DNA of 64,000 nucleotides, taken from Edaphocola flava. GTDB lineage: Bacteria > Bacteroidota > Bacteroidia > Chitinophagales > Chitinophagaceae. The stretch lies in the NCBI RefSeq assembly GCF_004118155.1, contig NZ_SAIQ01000001.1, forward strand, positions 682,001 to 746,000, given 5' to 3'. The notes beneath the pieces were generated by a model. It was not told the origin of the DNA and searched no databases. It was given only the letters and a program-made list of their open reading frames with translations. The translations under genes and the position numbers were made by a program. Shown here piece after piece: positions 39,897-47,804 of the stretch (the first letter of the stretch is position 1; every line of letters begins with the position of its first letter).

Positions 39897-42530
39897 ATGA
39901 ATAAATTTTTACTCGGATTATTATTATTACCCGCAACTGCTATAGCCCAGCAGGACAGTATAACGCTGCATCAATCGAACACCACTATAGAAGCCACAAA
40001 GAAAATTGTTGTGTACAAACAGCCAAACATTTGGGCACAATCTACCAATTTCTCCAATGCATTGAGTATAGCACAAACAGGAGTGCAGACATTCAGTTCC
40101 GGCGCTCCCGGAAGTGACATTGAAATGATTATACGGGGAAGCGCCAATCCTTATGGCAATAGCAGCCCTATGATTATGATCGATGGTATGCCCTTCTACG
40201 GAGACAAGTCCGCCATCAATACCTACAATATTGAAAGCATCAGTGTAGAAAAGATACCCGCTAATTTCAGTGCACCATTAAGCCTGACCACAAATGGTAT
40301 CATTCATATCCGTACGGCAAAATCTGCTACACGGCCCTCAAAATGGTATGTGAACCTGAATGCCAATATGGGATTCAGCAGTCGTGCCATACCTCAGTAC
40401 GATATCATTACCGATCCGGGTCAGTATTATGAAACCTATTGGCAAATGTTAAGAAGAACTGTCGTTGGAGGTACAACTCCAGAACAAGCCGCTTCTGAAA
40501 ATCTGATCCCAGCACTTTATGGACATAACTTGTATAATGTCCCGGATGCTGAATTGATTGATCCCACAACTGGAAAACTGAACCCTAATGCACAATTAAA
40601 GTATAAGGACAGTTGGAAAGATGCACTCACCAGATCAGGTTTATTACGACAATACAATGTCAGCGCAAGAAAGACATGGAAAAAAGCGGATGTCTTTATT
40701 TCCGGAAATTATGCGAAAGATGATGGGTACATGATCAAATCTTCATTCGAACGTATGGGGGCCAATCTGCAGGCACATTACAGACCAGTAAAAGGTTTGG
40801 AAATAGGCCTGTCAGGATTGTACAGCTATAGTAAAGATCAGCAGCTTACTTATGGGACAGCATATATTAATCCGATTTTTGCACTATACAACACAGCTCC
40901 TGTACATCCGCTGTACCAGAGAGATGCAGATGGCAATATACTTATAGACCCGACCACGGGTAAAAAACAATATTCTGATTATCCGTACAATATAAAGATC
41001 ATACCTGCGCTTGACCGTTTTAAAAATACACAACGATATAGAAACCTGTTTTTGATTCCAAGCATTAAATATGAAATAGTTCAGGGACTGAATGTTGCGG
41101 TACAAGCAAGCTATATGAAGCGTGCGAAACTATATACCAGTATTCCCGATGATACCTGTGTATTAACTGATAATTTCATTTTTCAACCCGAAATCAGCTA
41201 CAATACTCAATGGCATAAACATCAGCTATCTGTAAAGGCGCAATACTTCAATATGAAGGCATCATTGGACAGGCGAAATGAAATTGTAGGCCGTTATAGA
41301 ATATCGGAACTATTGCAGGATAGCTTTCAATCGGTCCTGGGAGACGTTGCTTATGACTTCAATAATAAATTGAAAGTGCAGGCAAAGCTTCAAAAGCAAC
41401 TGAAAGTAACTGCCAATCCGTATATTCAAGATAACGACTGGAGCTGGGCAACTTTAGCCAACTGGAAACAAAAAGTGTCTACGTTGAACACGGAATTCTC
41501 TGCGGGTTACAGTAGTTCTGTAATTCAATACAATCTATTCAACCCCATAGCAACGGAGCCCTACTACAGTGTTCAATCAAACGGTATGAATCCTATACAA
41601 AAACAAATCGACCTTGGAGTTAAAATATCCGGAAATCGTGTTGAGGCAAATCTTAACTGGTTTCAGAAAAGTGGCCGCAACATTTATCTGGTGCAGTATT
41701 TTCCTCCAACAGTAGGAGGTAGCTATCTTAGTCAGGGATTAGATACCAGAACCAGGGTATTAGAAGTTAATATCAATACAAGACTTACGAATTCCGGATC
41801 TGCTATAAGCTGGAACTTAGGTCTCCATGCTACGCACTGGAACACCAGAGTAACTGCTGTTCCCGGAAATGATACAATATATACCTACAGGGGTTTAATC
41901 ACTAAGGGAGCGAATCCTAATGAATGGTATGCACCTGAATATGCAGGTATAGATCCTCGTACTGGCGCTGCACTATATTATAAATATACTAACGGACAAA
42001 AAACGACTACTAGTGATATTAATAGCCTTTTGAAATCAGATTATCAATCTCAGGGAAGCAACTTACCTACTGTATTTGGTTCATTGTACAATCGCATCAC
42101 ATTCAGAAATTTCAGCCTGCAATTCGCTATTTCTTACGCACTTGGCGGTACCGCATATGATGCATATTACTCTTCATTAATGGGAGGATATGGCAACTAT
42201 CATAAGGATGCCTTAAATGCATGGAATCCAGACAACAGGACATCCACCATTCCGGCATTAGACATAAACTATAATTATGACAAGTACAGCTCCCGCTTTA
42301 CAACCAGTGCCTCATGGGCCAGCCTGAAATATGTAACCCTGAATTACCGACTGCCATTCAAACTGTATAAGAAATCGGGCTTTGATAATATGAGTGTGTA
42401 TGCCAGTGGGGAAAACCTGTTCTTCATCAGCGCCCGCAAAGGCTTTAACCCTAATGAAGCTATAGGCACACCGATGTACAGTTACCAGCCTATGCGTACG
42501 GTACGCCTGGGTGTAAACATCGACCTGTAA
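39897..42530 (+). CDS. SusC/RagA-type TonB-dependent outer-membrane receptor
   Basis: The 877-residue protein has a signal peptide (FLLGLLLLPATAIAQ). A plug domain spans about 50-140 (GSDIEMIIRGSANPYGNSSPMIMIDGMPF, NIESISVEKI, NGIIHIRTAK), and a 22-strand-type barrel ends in VRLGVNIDL. The IRG...PMIMIDG pattern is that of SusC/RagA receptors, which import glycans or peptides with a SusD lipoprotein lid. Here the usual N-terminal carboxypeptidase-like extension is missing and no susD follows. It is therefore an orphan receptor of unknown substrate. Its codons are slightly more AT-rich in the barrel part. Confidence 0.9.
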   Translation: MNKFLLGLLLLPATAIAQQDSITLHQSNTTIEATKKIVVYKQPNIWAQSTNFSNALSIAQTGVQTFSSGAPGSDIEMIIRGSANPYGNSSPMIMIDGMPFYGDKSAINTYNIESISVEKIPANFSAPLSLTTNGIIHIRTAKSATRPSKWYVNLNANMGFSSRAIPQYDIITDPGQYYETYWQMLRRTVVGGTTPEQAASENLIPALYGHNLYNVPDAELIDPTTGKLNPNAQLKYKDSWKDALTRSGLLRQYNVSARKTWKKADVFISGNYAKDDGYMIKSSFERMGANLQAHYRPVKGLEIGLSGLYSYSKDQQLTYGTAYINPIFALYNTAPVHPLYQRDADGNILIDPTTGKKQYSDYPYNIKIIPALDRFKNTQRYRNLFLIPSIKYEIVQGLNVAVQASYMKRAKLYTSIPDDTCVLTDNFIFQPEISYNTQWHKHQLSVKAQYFNMKASLDRRNEIVGRYRISELLQDSFQSVLGDVAYDFNNKLKVQAKLQKQLKVTANPYIQDNDWSWATLANWKQKVSTLNTEFSAGYSSSVIQYNLFNPIATEPYYSVQSNGMNPIQKQIDLGVKISGNRVEANLNWFQKSGRNIYLVQYFPPTVGGSYLSQGLDTRTRVLEVNINTRLTNSGSAISWNLGLHATHWNTRVTAVPGNDTIYTYRGLITKGANPNEWYAPEYAGIDPRTGAALYYKYTNGQKTTTSDINSLLKSDYQSQGSNLPTVFGSLYNRITFRNFSLQFAISYALGGTAYDAYYSSLMGGYGNYHKDALNAWNPDNRTSTIPALDINYNYDKYSSRFTTSASWASLKYVTLNYRLPFKLYKKSGFDNMSVYASGENLFFISARKGFNPNEAIGTPMYSYQPMRTVRLGVNIDL

Positions 42531-42550
42531 TTTAAATTTCAAATATTTTT

Positions 42551-42585
42551 AATCAGTCCCTATGGAGAAACCATAGGGACTTTGT
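42551..42585 (+). terminator. Terminator after the SusC-like gene
   Basis: GTCCCTATGG-AGAAA-CCATAGGGAC is followed by TTTGTATTTT. Confidence 0.82.
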
Positions 42586-42596
42586 ATTTTAGTCCG

Positions 42597-43943
42597 ATGA
42601 TTGAACAGTCTTTACCCAATAAGAAAAAAGTGCATCGTGCCTGGGCCATGTATGACTGGGCCAACTCGGCATACAACCTGGTGATCACCTCCACTATTTT
42701 TCCTATTTACTATATCAGCATTACCCGCAATGAGGCTACAGCAGATAAGGTTTCCTTCTTCGGACTGGAAGTGGTGAACAGTTCGCTGCTGAACTATGCA
42801 TTGGCATTTGCCTACCTGGTCATTGCCATACTCTCTCCTATCCTATCTTCCATGGCCGACTCCAGGGGCAATAAGAAACGCTATATGCAGTTCTTCACCC
42901 TAACCGGATCAATTGCGTGCATGGCACTATATTTTTTTACCGGACAAAGGATAGAGCTGGGTATACTTCTCTCTGTGGTAGCCGCGATCGGCTATTGCGG
43001 CAGCCTGGTATTTTACAATGCCTATCTCCCCGAAATTGCGATCAAAGAAGAGCAGGATCAGCTGAGTGCCAAGGGCTTTGCCTATGGTTATATTGGCTGT
43101 GTATTACTGCAACTGATCTGCCTGGTATTTGTTTTCAAATACAAAGACTGGTTTGGACAGACCGAGGATTGGGGTCCACGTATCTCCTTCTTCCTGGTAG
43201 GTCTTTGGTGGATCGGCTGGTCTATCATACCATTCACCGTATTGCCCAAACCTGCCGTTCCGGTAATCAATAGTACTAAAGCAAAAAGCGTGGTACGCGG
43301 CAGTTTCAGCGCTTTGAGAAAAGTTTCGAAGCAGGTGCAGACCATGCCTAAACTAAAAGTATATCTTGCGGCCTTCTTCTTTTACAGCATGGGCGTACAG
43401 ACGGTAATGCTGGCTGCTGCGGTATTTGGCAGCAAAGAGGTCAAAAAACTGGTAGATGGAGAATGGGTGAATATGGGGGCACAGGACCTGATTCCTGCCA
43501 TACTGCTGATACAGCTGGTGGCCATTCTGGGCGCTATGCTGATGGCCAAATTATCGGCTAAGATCGGCAATTTTAAGGTACTGATGCTGAATGTATTTAT
43601 CTGGGTGGTGATCTGCTGCCTGGCCTACTATACCCGCACCAATTATGAGTTTTACGGCATTGCCACACTGGTGGGTGTCGTAATGGGTGGTATACAATCG
43701 CTCAGCCGTTCTACCTACGCCAAACTGATCCCGAAAGACACGATGGATAATACTTCTTATTTCAGTTTCTATGATGTAATGGAGAAACTGTCGATTGTAC
43801 TGGGCATGTTTAGTTTTGCGTTTATAGAACAGATCACCGGCAATATGCGCAATGCCATACTGGCCCTGATCAGCTTCTTTGTTATCGGATTTGTATTGCT
43901 GCTGCTTACCAATAAGGCTCCTTTGCAGCGCCGCAAATCCTGA
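42597..43943 (+). CDS. MFS transporter, UMF1/Atg22-like family
   Basis: From ATG 42597 the 448-residue protein has about twelve transmembrane helices. It begins RAWAMYDWANSAYNLVITSTIFPIYY, the hallmark N-terminus of the UMF1 (Atg22-like) MFS family, and contains GGIQSLSRSTYAKLIPKD late in the protein, another family signature. The yeast relatives export amino acids from the vacuole; the bacterial substrate is unknown. The TTG at 42582 would lie inside the preceding terminator's T-run, so the ATG is preferred. It is followed 55 bp later by the MoxR gene. Confidence 0.9.
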   Translation: MIEQSLPNKKKVHRAWAMYDWANSAYNLVITSTIFPIYYISITRNEATADKVSFFGLEVVNSSLLNYALAFAYLVIAILSPILSSMADSRGNKKRYMQFFTLTGSIACMALYFFTGQRIELGILLSVVAAIGYCGSLVFYNAYLPEIAIKEEQDQLSAKGFAYGYIGCVLLQLICLVFVFKYKDWFGQTEDWGPRISFFLVGLWWIGWSIIPFTVLPKPAVPVINSTKAKSVVRGSFSALRKVSKQVQTMPKLKVYLAAFFFYSMGVQTVMLAAAVFGSKEVKKLVDGEWVNMGAQDLIPAILLIQLVAILGAMLMAKLSAKIGNFKVLMLNVFIWVVICCLAYYTRTNYEFYGIATLVGVVMGGIQSLSRSTYAKLIPKDTMDNTSYFSFYDVMEKLSIVLGMFSFAFIEQITGNMRNAILALISFFVIGFVLLLLTNKAPLQRRKS

Positions 43944-43998
43944 TTTACGGCAATAAATAATTTTTGTTTTTCGCTTTTATTCCTTTTATTTTGGATAT

Positions 43999-44967
43999 AT
44001 GACACAGGCATTTTCTTCAGATGTAGCAGCGGTTCAGTATTTGCAGGAAAAATATGCAACCCTGAAATCGGCTATCGGCAAAATTGTCGTGGGACAATCG
44101 GATGTAGTTGAGCAATTGGTTATGGCTATACTGTGTAACGGACATAGTCTGTTAGTGGGTGTTCCGGGACTGGCAAAGACCTTGCTGGTAAAGACGCTTG
44201 CCGATGCTATGGACCTGAGCTTTAAACGCATACAATTCACTCCTGATCTGATGCCCGGCGATATTACCGGTTCCGAGATCCTGGATGAAAGCCGCCATTT
44301 TAAATTTATCAAAGGACCTGTATTTGCCAATATCATCCTGGCAGATGAGATCAACCGTACACCGCCCAAAACGCAGGCTGCCTTACTGGAAGCCATGCAG
44401 GAGCGCACAGTTACTGTAGCGGGTGTGGAGTATCCTTTACCCCAGCCATTCTTTGTACTGGCTACCCAAAACCCGATCGAACAGGAGGGTACTTATCCCC
44501 TTCCAGAGGCACAACTCGACCGTTTTATGTTCCTGATCAAAGTGGACTATCCAAGCTTCGAAGAGGAGTTACAGATCGTGAAACAGACTACCGGAAATAC
44601 CGTTGCGGCAATAGATAAGGTGCTATCGGGCGAAGAGATTATTTATTTCCAGAGCCTGATCCGCAAGGTTCCGGTTCCGGACAATGTTTTGTCGTATGCC
44701 GTAAAACTGGCGCAGAGTACCCGCCCGGGCATGAATGGCAATGAGGCTGCTAGCAAATACCTGGCCTGGGGAGCCGGTCCGCGCGCTTCGCAGAACCTGG
44801 TGCTGGCGGCGAAATGCCATGCAGTACTACATGGCAAATTCTCTCCAGATATTGAAGATGTAAAAGCGGTTGCTGCTGCGGTACTGAGACACCGTATCGT
44901 ACTGAACTATAAAGCAGCTACGGATAATATTACTATTGAAAAATTCATAGAACAGATCAGCGCTTAG
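43999..44967 (+). CDS. moxR: MoxR-family AAA+ ATPase
   Basis: The 322-residue ATPase has Walker A GVPGLAKTLL near residue 54, Walker B IILADEINRTPPKTQAALLEAMQE, sensor I FVLATQNPIEQEGTYPLPEAQLDRF and the C-terminal lid. MoxR proteins are chaperone-like ATPases that usually act with VWA-domain and DUF58 proteins on secreted or membrane complexes. Those partners are absent here and a strong terminator follows, so it is separated from any classical MoxR-VWA operon. Confidence 0.95.
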   Translation: MTQAFSSDVAAVQYLQEKYATLKSAIGKIVVGQSDVVEQLVMAILCNGHSLLVGVPGLAKTLLVKTLADAMDLSFKRIQFTPDLMPGDITGSEILDESRHFKFIKGPVFANIILADEINRTPPKTQAALLEAMQERTVTVAGVEYPLPQPFFVLATQNPIEQEGTYPLPEAQLDRFMFLIKVDYPSFEEELQIVKQTTGNTVAAIDKVLSGEEIIYFQSLIRKVPVPDNVLSYAVKLAQSTRPGMNGNEAASKYLAWGAGPRASQNLVLAAKCHAVLHGKFSPDIEDVKAVAAAVLRHRIVLNYKAATDNITIEKFIEQISA

Positions 44968-44978
44968 ATGAGTGTTGG

Positions 44979-45028
44979 TTTATAAAAAGCATTGCGCCGC
45001 CCTACGGGCGGCGCAATGCTTTTTATAA
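44979..45028. terminator. Bidirectional terminator between moxR and the peroxidase
   Basis: TATAAAAAGCATTGCGCCGCC and its reverse complement flank a small CTAC loop. The long perfect palindrome has U-runs in both directions and separates two convergent genes. Confidence 0.93.
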
Positions 45029-46855
45029 ACGGATAGTCTTTTGCTTGTAAGAAGTCGTGTCGGTCAATGCACCGATAAAGGCTTCCAGGTCTTTCTTCTC
45101 CCGCTCACTTAATCCCAGCGGATCAGGGGGCAGGGTCTGATTATCCAGCTCAAATCCTAAACCGGCACCTCCGCCACGATTATAAAAATCGATTACTTCT
45201 CTTAAAGTGGCAAACACGCCATTATGCATATATGGTGCTGTAACTGCGGCATTGCGTACACTGGTGGTTTTGAACGAATGTAACTGATGCGGAATTTTGT
45301 ATAAATGATATTTACCCGAATCCAGGTCCAGCTTAGCATTCAGGGTATCTGGTGTTTGCGGCACGCCTAATACTTCACTCTCCATCTTTTCAAAATAAGG
45401 AGGTACTGACCCGTTGAAGGCCGGCATGAAATGGCAGGTCCCACATTTGGCCTTGCCCATAAATATATTGAACCCACTGATCTCCTGCGCCGTCATGGCC
45501 TGCTCATCGCCCCTCATGTACCGATCAAAAGGACTGTTCATCGCCGTCAGTGAGCGCACATAAGCAGCCAGTGCATATTTGATATTGGCAGCGGTTACGG
45601 TATTGCTTCCATATGCCTGCTGATAGGATTTACGGAAGACCTTATCTTTTGTATATGCCGCAACAATATGTTCAAAGGCTCCTCCCATCTCTGCCGGATT
45701 GGCAATCACATCATGCACCTGGTCTTCGAGAAAAGTAACGCGGCTATCGAGGAATTGTACAGGCTGATACGCCGCATTCAGTAAGGTGGGTGTATTGCGC
45801 AATAACTTGCGGTCTCCGGCAATGGTTTCGTTCAAAGCAAGGCCGTCTGTAAAGGCCTTGTCTGCCATATGACAGGTAGCACAACTACGCTTGCCGGTTG
45901 CAGAAAGCCTGTTGTCATTAAACAATTGTCGGCCCAGATCAATAATTGCTGCGGTCGGTCTCGGTGCACCTGTCGGGGTATAAAAACTCAGATCATAAGC
46001 CTCTTCACTGAACAGGTGTGGCGCATTGGCCGCAATAGCTCTGTTATGTGTCTGCACAAAGGGGATGGCATGATCGACCTGGTACTGGTACATACTGGCA
46101 CAAAGCGGATTTACATACTTCGATACAAAAACAGCGCGGTCAAACTCATTAAAATCTCCGGTGTACTGCTCCAGGTATTGCAGTGTTTTCTGTGCGGACT
46201 GATGCATCTGATCTGCCTCAGGGAACATGTTCAGCAACTGCACTGTAGCACGCATGGTAGAGGTGGCTTCGGGAATACTGTTTAATGCTACCGGCACATC
46301 AAAACCACTGATACCGCGGGTGATGAGCCGGTACAGGTTCAGCTTGATGGCGTCCAGCACGGATGAGCGCGTAAGCGACATATTGGCCTGCTGGGCTTTC
46401 AAACGGTTAACGGCGAAGATCAGGCCGTCGACTTCTTTAATTGCAGCTTTGGGCTCCCAGTTATCTGAGGCGAATACGACCTCTTCCAGCACCTGGAACC
46501 CGGTTGGATAAATGGGTTGTTCCGGTTCGGAGACTTCTGCCTCTAACAGGTTCGGCCCATTGATCTTTAAAGCGGTTTCGGGAAAGTGGTATTCGACCAG
46601 TGCTTCTATTCTTTTATAGGTCAGGCGAGACTGCAGGAAGGCTTCCTGCACCTGTGCCTGTGGTGCCCTGGTCATAAGCATTTCTCTCAGCAGCCTTACC
46701 TGCCCTTGCAGACTATCTACCTGTGTACGGTAATAGGCATTCACCAGTGCAACCGGATCATTTTGTTTTTCTGCACTCAGTAGCGCCACTGTGATGATCA
46801 CTGCAGCAATGGCAAAAAGGGTTTTGAGTTTTATCCAGTGTTTATTCATGTTCAT
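45023..46855 (-). CDS. Di-haem cytochrome c peroxidase (CcpA/MauG-like) with N-terminal extension
   Basis: The 610-residue exported protein has an N-terminal signal or anchor (LKTLFAIAAVIITVALLSAE). A helical extension of about 250 residues of unknown fold comes next, then the peroxidase part from about 290: LGRQLFNDNRLSATGKRSCATCHMADKAF (first CxxCH) and KAKCGTCHFMPAFNG (second CxxCH). A conserved FKTTSVRNAAVTAPYMHNGVF and DFYNRGGG follow near the end. The enzymes reduce peroxide in the periplasm or modify substrates by long-range electron transfer. It is the last gene of a tight operon, starting 9 bp after the LRR gene, which follows the PhoX-like gene by 20 bp. Confidence 0.92.
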   Translation of the reverse strand: MNMNKHWIKLKTLFAIAAVIITVALLSAEKQNDPVALVNAYYRTQVDSLQGQVRLLREMLMTRAPQAQVQEAFLQSRLTYKRIEALVEYHFPETALKINGPNLLEAEVSEPEQPIYPTGFQVLEEVVFASDNWEPKAAIKEVDGLIFAVNRLKAQQANMSLTRSSVLDAIKLNLYRLITRGISGFDVPVALNSIPEATSTMRATVQLLNMFPEADQMHQSAQKTLQYLEQYTGDFNEFDRAVFVSKYVNPLCASMYQYQVDHAIPFVQTHNRAIAANAPHLFSEEAYDLSFYTPTGAPRPTAAIIDLGRQLFNDNRLSATGKRSCATCHMADKAFTDGLALNETIAGDRKLLRNTPTLLNAAYQPVQFLDSRVTFLEDQVHDVIANPAEMGGAFEHIVAAYTKDKVFRKSYQQAYGSNTVTAANIKYALAAYVRSLTAMNSPFDRYMRGDEQAMTAQEISGFNIFMGKAKCGTCHFMPAFNGSVPPYFEKMESEVLGVPQTPDTLNAKLDLDSGKYHLYKIPHQLHSFKTTSVRNAAVTAPYMHNGVFATLREVIDFYNRGGGAGLGFELDNQTLPPDPLGLSEREKKDLEAFIGALTDTTSYKQKTIRL

Positions 46856-46863
46856 GCTGATAC

Positions 46864-47784
46864 TTAAAAAACGATATTCGTATGGGGTAGTGCTTTCTTT
46901 AATCGATCGATGGTGTCTTTACTGATCGGGTTGCCGACCAGAATAATGTTACGCAGGTGTTGCATTGTAAAAAGGCTCTCCGGTAAGGATTGCAGCTGAT
47001 TGTTACTCAGGTACAGCGACTCCAGCGATTTCAGTCTGGCTACAGAAGCTGGCAGTGTTCGCAGTTGATTGTTGTTGACGTTGATCGATTTTAATGCCTT
47101 CATCTGATGAATGCTTTCCGGCAATACTTCCAGCTGGTTATCGCCCAGATCCAGGCTCTTTAATTTATCGAGCCGGGTAAACGATTTAGGCAGGGCCTTC
47201 AGTTTATTAAAGGTCAGGTCCAGTTCTTCTAATGTACTGAGCTTGCCGATCTGCTCCGGAAGGTTCAGCAATCCGTTATGGCTGACTTCCAGCAGGCGTA
47301 TACTTTTAAGGCTAGTGATCTCTTTCTGCAGGCTGCTGAAATTGTTCCAGGACAGGTCCAGTGTTTTTAATTGCTTCCAGGATGCAATACTTAAGGGCAG
47401 ATCTGAAAGGCCGTTATTATCGAGTTGCAGAAATTCGATCTGCTTCCAGTTGCCTACGGCTTCCGGTAATTTCTTCAGATGATTATAACTGATGATCATA
47501 CTTTTTAACCGCACCAACGCGCCAACAGACTCCGGCAGAAAGCGATAGCTGTTCTTTTGCAGGTCTACCGTTTCCAGATGTACCAGTTGCCCGATTTCCG
47601 GGTTCAGGACTTCATCTTTCACAATACGCAGAGAGAGTATGGTCGCACAGTCTTTAAATTTCAGCGCTTCGTTTACCGAACGGAAAGTAGATTTGGTACA
47701 GTCAAATGCAGGTTGCTGTGCATGCAAACAATAGCCTCCCAGAAGAAAGGCTATTGTTGCACTCAAATAATATTTGAGCTTCAT
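46864..47784 (-). CDS. Secreted leucine-rich repeat protein
   Basis: The 306-residue protein has a signal peptide (SATIAFLLGGYCLHAQ) and about ten LRRs of 23 residues with the LxxLxLxxNxLxxLPxxI pattern (LKTLDLSWNNFSSLQKEI, LKSLDLGDNQLEVLPESI and LESLYLSNNQLQSLPESL are examples), capped by a short N-terminal Cys-containing part. LRRs of this plant/bacterial 'LPxxI' type bind proteins. It sits between a T9SS-sorted PhoX-like protein and a di-haem peroxidase with gaps of 20 and 8 bp, so it is co-expressed with both. Its role there is unknown. Confidence 0.88.
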   Translation of the reverse strand: MKLKYYLSATIAFLLGGYCLHAQQPAFDCTKSTFRSVNEALKFKDCATILSLRIVKDEVLNPEIGQLVHLETVDLQKNSYRFLPESVGALVRLKSMIISYNHLKKLPEAVGNWKQIEFLQLDNNGLSDLPLSIASWKQLKTLDLSWNNFSSLQKEITSLKSIRLLEVSHNGLLNLPEQIGKLSTLEELDLTFNKLKALPKSFTRLDKLKSLDLGDNQLEVLPESIHQMKALKSINVNNNQLRTLPASVARLKSLESLYLSNNQLQSLPESLFTMQHLRNIILVGNPISKDTIDRLKKALPHTNIVF

Positions 47785-47804
47785 TATGGTATTTGTTAAG
47801 ATTA

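Noticed and set aside
39897-42530. A polysaccharide utilisation locus
   Set aside because: Only a SusC-like gene is present; no SusD, glycosidase or dedicated regulator is nearby.
43999-44967. MoxR as part of a defence-type MoxR-VWA (ternary) system
   Set aside because: No VWA, DUF58 or effector gene is adjacent; an MFS gene precedes it and a terminator follows.
44979-45028. Large palindrome as a possible REP or mobile-element end
   Set aside because: It occurs once, lies between convergent genes and has T-runs on both sides, so a bidirectional terminator explains it.
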